Below, one piece after another: positions 16,021-25,900 of a stretch of 35,279 bases of DNA. The notes beneath the pieces were generated by a model, which saw nothing but the letters and a program-made list of their open reading frames with translations, was not told the DNA's origin and made no database searches. The first letter of the stretch is position 1, and the number at the start of each line of letters is the position of its first letter. A program made the translations under genes and the position numbers. The stretch is from Magnetococcales bacterium DCbin2 (GTDB lineage: Bacteria; Pseudomonadota; Magnetococcia; Magnetococcales; UBA8363): contig PEAO01000025.1 of the NCBI GenBank assembly GCA_002753615.1, forward strand, positions 1-35,279. Direction: 5' to 3'.

Positions 16021-16334
16021 GACTCTCTCCTGAACCTGAATGTGTTATCCCACTGTGACGGGTCCGGTTCATAAGTTGTAATGATAATGGTTGCGCCTGT
16101 TTGCAAATCATCTGCGGCAACCACATGCAACGGTCGAGAACCGCACCATCCCAGGACCAACCGGCTTGGATAAGGCGTATCGTCTCGATATTCCTTAATT
16201 TGCACGCCTTGCCGCATGACACAGGCGATCTCTTTTTCGCTTATACCTCGCTCGGCCATGCGCCTCACGGCATGTACACGAAAGATCAAAAACTCATTTC
16301 CCAACCGACCAAACTCCGTCCGCAAATAATTCAT
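16017..16334 (-). CDS. DUF4258-domain toxin-like protein
   Basis: 105 aa; FRVHAVRRMAERGISEKEIACVMRQGVQIKEYRDDTPYPSRLVLGWCGSRPLHVVAADDLQTGATIIITTYEPDPSQWD is the DUF4258 pattern; overlaps the YgiT-like gene downstream on the same strand. Confidence 0.85.
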   Translation of the reverse strand: MNYLRTEFGRLGNEFLIFRVHAVRRMAERGISEKEIACVMRQGVQIKEYRDDTPYPSRLVLGWCGSRPLHVVAADDLQTGATIIITTYEPDPSQWDNTFRFRRES

Positions 16335-16525
16335 GCGAGTATCAGTGAAACAGGCGAATTGTCCGCCGATCTTTCAAAAGATCACGGCATTGTATCGGGG
16401 GAATTCCGGGGACACAACATCTAACCTTGTCTGCGGCAATCTGGGGACACCACACCATTTTCGCTTGGGCAATCATAAATATTTTGATGTCAAAGCCTAC
16501 CGCGCCAGCATTTTCGGTAAAAGGT

Positions 16526-16578
16526 GGATGTGTCATATTTTTTGCGGACAATCCAAAAAACATGACATGATAGCATGA
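16526..16578 (+). repeat. 53-bp direct repeat, copy 2
   Basis: GGATGTGTCATATTTTTTGCGGACAATCCAAAAAACATGACATGATAGCATGA; 49/53 identical to 11228-11280. Confidence 0.9.
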
Positions 16579-16640
16579 TTATTGCATATCCGTTGGGCAG
16601 ATATTCTTAAACTGAATCGGGATATGGGTCTAAAGCCATC

Positions 16641-17441
16641 GTGTTTGCGTACTCGCAGGATAGAGACCGCCGTATCGGGCGTTGGTTTGGGTTGACGTTG
16701 GGCGGTTGCTTGGCGGCAGGCTCCTTGGTTGCCGGAGAAAACGCCGGTTCTCAGACCGATATTCGGGCCTACTTGGTGCCTCGGACGCAAACGACGCTAT
16801 CGGCCCATATCGATGGAGAAATCCAGCAGTTGATGGTCAAGGAGGGCGACACGTTTGCACAAGGTGCCCCTCTGGTTGTTTTTGACTGTGCCTTGCTTGC
16901 GGCCCAACATCACAAGGCGGCGATGGCGTGGCGTGCCGCGATCGATAAAAACAAAGTCATACAAAGGCTGGCTGAATTACACTCCGTCGGTACCCTGGAA
17001 GCAGACGCCAGTCGGGCCGAAGAACAGTTGGCCGAGGCAGAGCTAAAACTTCAAGAGACGCGCATGCGGGGGTGTCGGATTCTTGCCCCTTTTGCCGGAC
17101 GGGTCGCTACCCTGACCATGCGGGAACACCAATATGTGACGACAGGACAGGTGATCATGAAACTATTGGATCATCGCCATCTGGAGATGGAGATGATTGT
17201 CCCCTCCCGCTGGTTGACATGGCTCAAGGTGAAAACCCCCTTCACCATACAAATCGATGAAACCGGGAAAAAATATACCGCCCAGGTGATCCGTTTGGGT
17301 GCCGAGGCGGACCCTTTGAGTCAATCTCTCAAGGTGGTGGGGGAGATTGTTGGCGATCAATCCGACCTGATGCCCGGTATGAGTGGTGCCGCCTATTTCT
17401 TGCCACCCTTGGCAGGGATGGCGGTCTCTTCCACACCCTGA
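16641..17441 (+). CDS. RND/HlyD-type periplasmic adaptor (biotin/lipoyl-like hairpin) protein
   Basis: 266 aa (GTG start); hydrophobic N-terminus, then SAHIDGEIQQLMVKEGDTFAQGAPLVVFDC ... ILAPFAGRVATLTMREHQYVTTGQVIMKLLDHRHLEMEMIVP, typical membrane fusion protein motifs. Confidence 0.8.
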   Translation: MFAYSQDRDRRIGRWFGLTLGGCLAAGSLVAGENAGSQTDIRAYLVPRTQTTLSAHIDGEIQQLMVKEGDTFAQGAPLVVFDCALLAAQHHKAAMAWRAAIDKNKVIQRLAELHSVGTLEADASRAEEQLAEAELKLQETRMRGCRILAPFAGRVATLTMREHQYVTTGQVIMKLLDHRHLEMEMIVPSRWLTWLKVKTPFTIQIDETGKKYTAQVIRLGAEADPLSQSLKVVGEIVGDQSDLMPGMSGAAYFLPPLAGMAVSSTP

Positions 17442-17457
17442 CATAAGAATCGTCACG

Positions 17458-18810
17458 ATGCCGATTCATGGGGAAAAACTGATCACCGGTCTGAGTGCCC
17501 TGTTACAACTGGGTAAGCGGGCCTTTGCCGCCGAAGATGAGACCTCATTCAGCTTTCTGGTCGTCAATGAAACCCATCTGATGGCACCTTACCGACAAGC
17601 CGTTTTGTGGCAGCGGTTTGCCGACGGAACGGGAAGGGTCATTGCGGTTTCGGGATCCCCCGAAGCGGGACCACGCGCCCCTTATATCGTATGGTTGACG
17701 CGGGTTCTCGACCGAGAGTCGATTCAACAACAGAGAAGCCCGCTTTGTGTGTGTGCTGCGGATATCCAGGGTGATGACGGTGCCGCCTGGGAACAATGGT
17801 TGCCGGCGCATGCCCTTTGGGTTCCGCTGGTGACCGGTTTGGGCGAAATGTTGGGGGGGATGCTGCTGGTCAAATCAACGCCTTGGACCGATACCGAAAT
17901 CAAACTGTTGGGCAAACTGGCTGATTCCTATGCCCATGCTTGGGAGTTGATTCGTAAGCGTCGTCATCGCCGGGGTATCCCCTGGAAAACGTGGTATACG
18001 TCCCGTCGCGGTCGGATCAAGATGGGATTGGGACTGGCGGTGTTGTTGGCCTGTTGGGCACCCATGCGACAATCGGTTCTGGCACCCGCTGTGGTCACGG
18101 CTTTGGATCCCACACCCATTCGCGCCCCTATGGAAGGGGTGATCGACCGTGTTCATGTGACCCCCAATCAGAGGGTACATCAGGGGGATTTGCTGGTCAC
18201 GTTGGATGAAACGGTGTTGGACAACAAGTTGGAAGTGGAAAATAAATCTTTCAACTTGCTTCAGGAAGAGTATCAACAGGTTCTTAAACAGTCCGTTACC
18301 GATCCAGAAATTCGTGTGCAGAAAGGAATTTTGGAAAAACGGATGGAAAAACAAGATGCAGAGACACGCGGGATCCGTATTTTGCTCAACCGGGTGCGTG
18401 TGTTGGCACCTCGTGATGGCGTGGCCATTTTTTCCGATAGCCACCATTGGCTGGGAAAACCGGTACAGATCGGAGAGCGGATTATGGATATTGCCGATCC
18501 AAACGTCGCCGAGTTGGAGATTCGGCTGCCGGTCAGCGATATGATTGCATTGGATGGCAACGCCCGGATCACACTCTACCCCAATAGAGATCCGTTGGAT
18601 TCCTGGCCAGCTTCTTTGACCTACGTGGGTTATGATGCCCAGGAAATGGAAGGGTCTCTCGTCACTATCGTGCGGGGGCATTTTTTGACCCAAGGCAATC
18701 CCCCACCCATCGGGCTGCGTGGCACGGCAAAAATTCAGGGGCGACAAACGACGCTGTTCTATTATTTGTTCCGACACCCCCTGTCTCTCTTGCGGCAACG
18801 GCTGGGTTAA
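17458..18810 (+). CDS. GAF-like domain fused to a transmembrane HlyD-type adaptor
   Basis: ORF 17383-18810, ATG at 17458. N-terminal ~160 aa GAF-like (WVPLVTGLGEMLGGMLLVKSTPWTDTEIKLLGKLADSYAHAWE), a TM segment (MGLGLAVLLACWAP), then IRAPMEGVIDRVHVTPNQRVHQGDLLVTLDE ... VLAPRDGVAIFSDSHHWLGKPVQIGERIMDIADPN. Confidence 0.75.
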   Translation: MPIHGEKLITGLSALLQLGKRAFAAEDETSFSFLVVNETHLMAPYRQAVLWQRFADGTGRVIAVSGSPEAGPRAPYIVWLTRVLDRESIQQQRSPLCVCAADIQGDDGAAWEQWLPAHALWVPLVTGLGEMLGGMLLVKSTPWTDTEIKLLGKLADSYAHAWELIRKRRHRRGIPWKTWYTSRRGRIKMGLGLAVLLACWAPMRQSVLAPAVVTALDPTPIRAPMEGVIDRVHVTPNQRVHQGDLLVTLDETVLDNKLEVENKSFNLLQEEYQQVLKQSVTDPEIRVQKGILEKRMEKQDAETRGIRILLNRVRVLAPRDGVAIFSDSHHWLGKPVQIGERIMDIADPNVAELEIRLPVSDMIALDGNARITLYPNRDPLDSWPASLTYVGYDAQEMEGSLVTIVRGHFLTQGNPPPIGLRGTAKIQGRQTTLFYYLFRHPLSLLRQRLG

Positions 18811-20940
18811 GTGGACGCGGCGACGTCCGATACCGGCAGGCCACCGCCATTACGTGAGGAACTACACCTTTTTCCCGGTCCCCACTTGCCCGACGGTGCC
18901 CCCACCTGGACATTGCGTGATCCGGCGAACAATCAATTTTTCAGGATCGGTTGGCGGGAGTTTGAGATTCTGTGCCGCTGGCGTCATGGGGCACCCAGCC
19001 GTATCGCCGAACTGGTTTCTGCCGAAACCACCTTGGAAACCACCGCCGAAGATGTGACCCGGCTGGTCCGTTTTCTTCTTGAGGCCAATTTGCTGCGCCC
19101 CCAGGGGGAACGGGGGATGACGCGCTTGACCGATCAGGTCAACGCGGCCCGGCATTCTTGGTTGCATCACCTGTTACATGCCTACCTGTTTTTTCGGATT
19201 CCGCTTGTGAACCCGGACCCATTTTTGCGCAAAACCTTGCCGTGGATGCAATGGGCTTTTTCAAAAAATTTTTTGATCGTCACAGCCATGGCTGGACTGT
19301 TGGGGTTCTATTTGATCACCCGGCAGTGGCATATCGCCGTGACGACTTTTCGTGAAACCGACTTAATGACCGAGGTGTTGTTGATCTCCTTGGGGACGTT
19401 TTTGACCAAGACCATTCATGAATTGGGACACGCTTATGCCGCTACCCGCTATGGTTGCCGGGTGCCGACCATTGGGGTTGCTTTTTTAATGTTGATCCCG
19501 GTCTTATACACCGATACCAGTGAGGTCTGGAAATTGGCCTCGCGTCGGCGGCGGTTGGTCATTGCGGCTGGAGGCATTTGGGCGGAATTGTTATTGACGG
19601 CGTGGGCATCGATGCTCTGGGGTTTGTTGCCTGTGGGAGGTTTGAAGGACGCTCTGTTTTTTATTGCGACGGTGAGTTGGATTTCGACAATTCTCATGAA
19701 TGCCAGCCCTTTTCTACGTTTTGACGGGTATTATCTGTTTTCGGATTGGTTGGGAATTGAAAATCTTCATGATCGCGCCGGGCGGTTGGGCCGTTGGAAA
19801 GTGCGTGAACTATTGTTGGGCCTCAAGGCCCCTATCCCGGAACCGGCGTTGTGTGATCGCCAACGATTTTTAATCGGTTTTGCTTGGTTGACTTGGATTT
19901 ATCGGCTGGTTTTATATTTTGGAATCGCCATTGCTGTTTATCACATGTTTTTTAAATTATTGGGAATCCTACTCATGGCTGTTGAAATTGGATGGTTTTT
20001 GGTCCGTCCCATTGGCAATGAAATCGGTATTTGGTTGCGTCCAGAGACCCGTTTGCGCTGGAATGTCTCGGCTGTGCGCTCTGTGATGGTGTTGGTCGGC
20101 TTGATTCTTTTGCTGCTTGTCCCTTGGAAAGGTTCTGTGCATGCCCCCGCTGTTTTCCAACGGGAAGAGCGGATCACCCTTTATGCCCCGGTCCCGGCGC
20201 GTGTCGAACGGATTGATGTTACCGAGGGGAGCCGGGTTGAAAAAGGGCAAACCTTGTTGCAACTGTCCGCACCGGATTTGATCAACAAGCTGGCGGTGGC
20301 GCGAATCCAGGCCGAAACTTCGTTGTGGAAACGCAATCTGCGCGGTGCCCATCAGACGCTCTTGAGGCAAGCACCGCTGAATGATCGCCAGTTTGAGATT
20401 GATCTGGCCCTGTATGCGGCGTTGCAACGTGAACGCAAACGGTTGACGGTGGTTGCCCCGAAGGCGGGTTGGGTTGCTTTTTTGGGCAAGGAAATCAAGA
20501 CGGGGGTTTGGGTGAATACAACCGAGCCGTTGTTGGATCTGACCCATCCCGATGGATGGCATGGCATGGCTTATCTCGGTGAGGCCGACTTGAATGCGGT
20601 CATGCCTGGGGGTTCCTGTGTTTTTCTGCCGGAAGGGATCGATTGGGATGCCATCCCTTGTCATGTTTCTTCGATTGCTGCGGTGGCGGCACCGACGTTG
20701 GATGAACCATTGTTGTCCACGCAGTATGGTGGTTCTCTTCCGGCGCACCGGGATGAGAATGGACGCTGGATCCCGACGACCGCTATTTATCTGATCATTG
20801 TGCGGCCAACGGCTTCTTTTTCCCCGCCCGACCATCGATTGCGTGGTAGCGTTATCTTGGAACGTAGCACCTCCCAAAGTTGGTTGTCACAACTTTACCG
20901 GGCTGGTGCCCAGATTGTGATCCGGGAAATGGGATTTTGA
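18811..20940 (+). CDS. Multi-pass M50 (site-2-protease-like) peptidase with N-terminal PqqD-like and C-terminal HlyD-like domains
   Basis: 709 aa (GTG start); LTKTIHELGHAYAATRYG (HExxH) and NASPFLRFDGYY (second metal-ligand motif); N-terminal LRDPANNQFFRIGWREFEILCRWRHG (PqqD-like); C-terminal LYAPVPARVERIDVTEGSRVEKGQTLLQLSAPDL...VVAPKAGWVAFLG. Confidence 0.8.
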   Translation: MDAATSDTGRPPPLREELHLFPGPHLPDGAPTWTLRDPANNQFFRIGWREFEILCRWRHGAPSRIAELVSAETTLETTAEDVTRLVRFLLEANLLRPQGERGMTRLTDQVNAARHSWLHHLLHAYLFFRIPLVNPDPFLRKTLPWMQWAFSKNFLIVTAMAGLLGFYLITRQWHIAVTTFRETDLMTEVLLISLGTFLTKTIHELGHAYAATRYGCRVPTIGVAFLMLIPVLYTDTSEVWKLASRRRRLVIAAGGIWAELLLTAWASMLWGLLPVGGLKDALFFIATVSWISTILMNASPFLRFDGYYLFSDWLGIENLHDRAGRLGRWKVRELLLGLKAPIPEPALCDRQRFLIGFAWLTWIYRLVLYFGIAIAVYHMFFKLLGILLMAVEIGWFLVRPIGNEIGIWLRPETRLRWNVSAVRSVMVLVGLILLLLVPWKGSVHAPAVFQREERITLYAPVPARVERIDVTEGSRVEKGQTLLQLSAPDLINKLAVARIQAETSLWKRNLRGAHQTLLRQAPLNDRQFEIDLALYAALQRERKRLTVVAPKAGWVAFLGKEIKTGVWVNTTEPLLDLTHPDGWHGMAYLGEADLNAVMPGGSCVFLPEGIDWDAIPCHVSSIAAVAAPTLDEPLLSTQYGGSLPAHRDENGRWIPTTAIYLIIVRPTASFSPPDHRLRGSVILERSTSQSWLSQLYRAGAQIVIREMGF

Positions 20941-20982
20941 CGCGATTGGGTGCCGAAGCATAAATTATTGAAGAAAATGGGT

Positions 20983-21020
20983 CTGGGGTATCTTCCCCGG
21001 GGTTTTTATTTTTATTTTTC
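20983..21020 (+). terminator. Putative rho-independent terminator after the M50 gene
   Basis: CTGGGG-TATCTT-CCCCGG hairpin followed by GGTTTTTATTTTTATTTTTC. Confidence 0.5.
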
Positions 21021-21028
21021 TTTTGATC

Positions 21029-21056
21029 TTGATTTTGCCTTACATTACTTTATAAT
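21029..21056 (+). promoter_or_regulatory. Putative sigma70-like promoter for the kinase/chemosensory operon
   Basis: TTGATT (21029-21034), 16-nt spacer, TATAAT (21051-21056), 45 bp upstream of the GTG start at 21101. Confidence 0.5.
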
Positions 21057-21100
21057 CCGTTGGTGGTGAGATAGTAATTATTATTTAAGGTATTTTCCTT

Positions 21101-22870
21101 GTGGCCAAGAAAAAAAAAATGTTTTCGGATGCGTTGCCCTTGGATGTGGTTTTGCATTCCTACCGGATCGAAAATGTATTGGGACAGGGTGGTTTTGGTA
21201 TTACATATGCCGCATCTGCTCCCAAATTGGGAGAATTTGTAGCAATTAAGGAGTTTTTTCCCAGCAAATTGGTTACCCGTCATTCCAATCTTATGGTTGA
21301 TCTCCGATCAACATCGTACCAAAAAGAATTCGAGAAAGGTTTGAAGTGTTTTCTTGAAGAAGCACGGACGCTTGTTCAGTTTCGCCATAATAATGTGGTT
21401 CGTGTGCGTGACTTTTTCGAGATGAATGGTACGGCCTACATGGTGATGGACTTTGAGGATGGAGAACATCTGGGGGCATTTCTGGAACGGCGCAGATATC
21501 TTACAGAACAGGAAATTATTCGTATTATTAATGATTTACTGAATGCATTGGATATTTTGCACAGCAAAGGGATTATTCACAGAGATATCAAACCGGCCAA
21601 TATCGTCGTCCGCAAAAATAAGACGCCTGTTCTTATTGATTTTGGTGCTGCTCGCAATATTCTGGAACAGATGGAATTGACGGTTGTGGTTTCGCTATTG
21701 TATGCCCCTCCAGAGCAATTTTCTCCAAAGGGCGAACAGGGACCGTGGTCTGATATTTATGCTTTGGGTGCTGTGTGTTATGAAATTGTCACTGGCGTGA
21801 AACCTGTGGAATCGGCCCATCGTCTCGAAATGAGTTTAGCAGGTAATCCTGACCCCATGATAAGTGCTAGGCAGTTGGCAAAGTGGCGGTATTCTATGCC
21901 ATTTTTAGAAAGTATCGATCATGCGACCATGCTGTTGAAAAAACATCGATTTCAAACCGCAAAGGCTTGGAAGGACTGTCTTCATGATCCTGTTTCTTGC
22001 TTGAGTCATGTCTATGCGTTTCCCGGTAGCGATTTTTCGTCTACAGTGAATTCAACGATGATGTTGACAAAAGTCGTTCCAGATGGGGTTTGTTATGGTG
22101 GTGAGCGTTTTCTGGATTTGACATTTTTGCATGAATTACCTTTAGAAACGGCGCGAGCCATTGCCAAATCACCGGTCAAGGGGGTTCTTTTTCCAAAGCT
22201 TTTGTCGTTGTCCGCAGATGTCGCCGAAGCGTTGGCTGAATGGGAAGGAACCTTGATGCAATTGGGTGTCTGTCGTTTGTCCGAAGATGTCGCCCGCATG
22301 ATTGTGCATTGGCGGGTATCGGAACTCTTATTCAATCAACTGGATGAGCTTTCTCCTGCCACTGCACGTATTCTTGCCCATTGGTGTGGTCGATGTATTG
22401 CATTTCATAAACTGAATCTGTTAAATCCCGCCACCGCTTTTGAATTCGCCTCATGGTCTGGATTCAGTCTGCAATTGGATGGTTTGACTTCCCTTGAACC
22501 GGACAGTGCCAAAGCTCTTGTCCGATGGTCTGGCCGTACTTTGTCCATGCGCCGGATTCAGGAACTGTCACCAGATATTGCCTTGATCCTGTCTGAATGG
22601 GCTGGGGAACGTTTGGATCTGAGTGGTTTGACAGCCCTTTCTAGTGCTACGGCCCGGGCTTTGTCCCGATGGAAAGGACAGGTTTTGTGGTTGTCCGGTA
22701 TCGAGGCTCTTTCAAGCGATGCAGCCCGTGAACTGTCCCGATGGCCGGGGACTGTATTTGGCCTGATCGGTTTGACGGGGGTATCCAGTCATGCCAAACG
22801 TTCGTTGCAGCAATGGAGGACTCAATCCGAAGATCGGAAACTTTGGGCGAACACTGTATTATTTCAATAA
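21101..22870 (+). CDS. Hanks-type Ser/Thr protein kinase with C-terminal LRR-like 24-aa repeats
   Basis: 589 aa (GTG start); VLGQGGFGITY, VAIKEFFP, IIHRDIKPANIVV, LIDFGAAR and YAPPEQF; C-terminus has tandem 'LSxxxAxxLSxWxGxxLxLxGLxx' units. Confidence 0.9.
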   Translation: MAKKKKMFSDALPLDVVLHSYRIENVLGQGGFGITYAASAPKLGEFVAIKEFFPSKLVTRHSNLMVDLRSTSYQKEFEKGLKCFLEEARTLVQFRHNNVVRVRDFFEMNGTAYMVMDFEDGEHLGAFLERRRYLTEQEIIRIINDLLNALDILHSKGIIHRDIKPANIVVRKNKTPVLIDFGAARNILEQMELTVVVSLLYAPPEQFSPKGEQGPWSDIYALGAVCYEIVTGVKPVESAHRLEMSLAGNPDPMISARQLAKWRYSMPFLESIDHATMLLKKHRFQTAKAWKDCLHDPVSCLSHVYAFPGSDFSSTVNSTMMLTKVVPDGVCYGGERFLDLTFLHELPLETARAIAKSPVKGVLFPKLLSLSADVAEALAEWEGTLMQLGVCRLSEDVARMIVHWRVSELLFNQLDELSPATARILAHWCGRCIAFHKLNLLNPATAFEFASWSGFSLQLDGLTSLEPDSAKALVRWSGRTLSMRRIQELSPDIALILSEWAGERLDLSGLTALSSATARALSRWKGQVLWLSGIEALSSDAARELSRWPGTVFGLIGLTGVSSHAKRSLQQWRTQSEDRKLWANTVLFQ

Positions 22871-22927
22871 TAAAAAAGAATGGCTCATTGAGTCGGTCTT
22901 GTCGCGATATATTTGGAGGAAATGTCT

Positions 22928-25900
22928 ATGGCCCTCAACAGGGAAAAGCTTTTGATCAAGTTTGTTGCGGAAGTTCAGGAAAATGTCAAAATCATTCGCG
23001 ATGGTTTGCAGCAATTCATCGCCCTTCCCGAAGAACGCAATGTTTTGGATTCTCCCTGTACGGCGGCACACTCCATCAAAACTTCGGCAAAGATGATGCA
23101 ACGGAGTGCCATGTCCCGTATTGCAGAATTGCTTGGAAATATGATGCAGGATTGGCGTTCCGGCGACAAATCAACATCGTCGCACTCTTTGGATCTGGCA
23201 TTGCAGGCATTGGATCAAATCGAAAAGCAGACCCAGGCCGGCGAACAAGGAAACAGTTTCCAGGAAAGCGAATGGCTGATTCGGTCGTTGGAAATGGCGA
23301 TAGGAATTTCAACTGGGAAACTTCCAGATGTATCGATTTCCATGCAATCGTTTTCTTCCCCCCCCAGGGATCTGCCCGTTGGTAATGGTACGTTCCATGA
23401 ATTTGACTCGATGCAACTCGATGTTGCTGCTATGGGAGGAAAAAATTGGGACGGTGATAATACCACGGTGCGAGAGCAGGTCTCGTCTCCCCCGGTCGAT
23501 GAAAAACCGATCATGGCTGCTCGCAGTTGGGTGGATGTTTTACGCAGAGATGTCCAGCGGTTGACAGGTTCACCAGGAGATGAGACCCATTATTTTAAGA
23601 TGGAACAGACGGTTCGGGAGCTGGAGCGTATTGCCGATTCCGCCATGCTTCCTCACTTGGTTAAATTGTTGCAACTTATGGCGGAGTTGGTAACCGTTCT
23701 TGGTCGGCAAAAGGGTACGCAGGACGCGGCAGCATTGTTTTTGTTGGAGCAGGGGGTGGATGCTGTTCACGACATGGTGGAAGATACGGTAGCGGGTCAG
23801 GTTGATCAGATTCCGAATGAGCGATTGCTTGCGGCGATCATTAAAACCAGGACTAATCTGGAACAGCCTGTGGCGTTGGAATCTGGACCGGTGTGTGCCA
23901 TCAATACCGTGACTGACGGGAAGGATACTTTGCCAACGAATGCTTTTCTTTCATCAACGTCCATGTCCGGCGTGGCGACACCTGACAATTCTGAGAATAT
24001 TCTATCTCAGTCCCACGTTCAGTTACGTGTTAGCGAGTCTTTTTCCAAATTTCGCTGGAGTATCCGTAAAATTTTGCTGTTTCTTTCATTCTCCAGTGTA
24101 ATGGCTGCCGTCGTTTTAATGTTTGTCGGCATGTATTCTAACTATATATTAAACAGTAATCAGGATCGCCTGCTGGGAATAGTGTTGCCGCTTGAAACGT
24201 CTAGTCGCAAAGTTGTGTCAACGTTGAATAATCTACTTAGCAGGCAAAGAAAAATCATCTCTGCTCAGGAATTGGAAGTTTTCCATGCGGTTCCAAAACG
24301 ACAGGCCATGGAAACCGACTACCGTCAGGCATACCAGCAGTTGGTGTCTGTTCTTCACGAAACTCAGGATGCTGGGATGGTTCTTGATCCTCTGGATCGT
24401 TCTTATGAGGATTTTTTGGTAAGTGATGACCACCTTTTCGAACGAAAGAAAAGTCTTATTATTCTTGAAGACCGGTTGCGACACGGAGCCAGGGAGTTGG
24501 ATGCCAATATTGCCAGGATTGAAAATATTGTGGAAACAATGGTGGGAAAATTGGCTTTATCCGAAAAACGGATGAAGCGCAATTATCGTAAAATATTGGA
24601 TGACAAACCTGAGTTTGATAAAATGGCGTCCGCTTTGAGAGAAATCGTTCTTGGGTCGCGGATGGAAGTTCAGCAGACTAGCTATGATGTGCGTTATCTT
24701 GTCGCAAAGCTTGGGATGTTGAATCGCAAAATGATGCTTGAAAATAATATAGACAATCTTACAAGTATTAACAATAATGAAATTAAGCAAACTATCGAAA
24801 TTGTCCAACGTGCGGTCGGGCAACTTGGTCAGGTCAACGACGAAGAATTATCCGAACTGAAAAGCAAACTGGAAAATGAGATCAACCGATTGATTCTTCT
24901 TTTCGTATCAGGCCAGGAAAATATTTTCAGTTTGCGTTCGGGCCTGTTGAAAGAAGAACGGGAACTGAAAACGCTCCAGGATGAGGCTGTCGCACGTTCC
25001 TCTGATTTGGTTGCCAATCTTGATGCTCTGTCCAAACTTTTGGAACGGATCGGTAAGGATACCCAACAAGAATCGGGAAAAATTGCTACCAGTTCCAACC
25101 TTGTGTTGATGATCATTGGTGCCATGGTCATTATCGGTATGGTGGTGATGGTTACCCGGGTGACAGGATGGATGTTGTCTCGGATCAAACAAGTCACCGA
25201 AGTGCTTTTGGTACTCGGACGCGGCCATCTTGGTCGCAGGGTATATATTTCCAAATATCAGGACGAAATGGATACCATCGGTCAAGGAATCAATTCCATG
25301 GCCGATAATTTGGGTCTCGCCATACGTACTGTGACGGAACTGGCTGCTAAAATGCGGCAGTACTCTGCGGAAATTTCTACATCGGTGGGAAACCAAGCCA
25401 AGGTTTCCTCCAACCAATCGGCTGCTTTTACCGAGATTACCACGACTATGGAAGAACTTTCGGTTTCTTCCGTTCAAGTTGTTAAGCATGCCGAACATGT
25501 GCGGCAATTGTCTGATCATGCTCTGGAACGGACCAGAAATGGTGCTGCGGCAGTCAATTCCGTTATGCATCAAATGTCTGATATTAATCAGGATAACGAA
25601 AAAAGTACCAACGAAATTGTTCAATTGGGGAGAAAATCAAAAGAGATTGCTAAGATCATGGGTATGATCAATACAATCGCCGACCAAACCAAACTACTGG
25701 CTTTCAATGCATCCTTGGAAGCGGCTAGTGCGGGTGAGGCGGGTAAACGATTTAGTGTCGTGGCAGTGGAAATACGGCACTTGGCCGATTCGGTCATGAC
25801 ATCGACGAAAGAGATCGAAACCCATGTTGAGGAAATTCAGGAGGCCATCAATCGTTTGGTGGTTGGGTCGGAAAAAAGTCGCAAACAAGTCCAGGAAGGG

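Noticed and set aside
22741-23385. 214-aa + strand ORF overlapping the kinase and MCP genes
   Set aside because: Out-of-frame overlap of two well-supported genes, Cys-rich composition, no domain signal.
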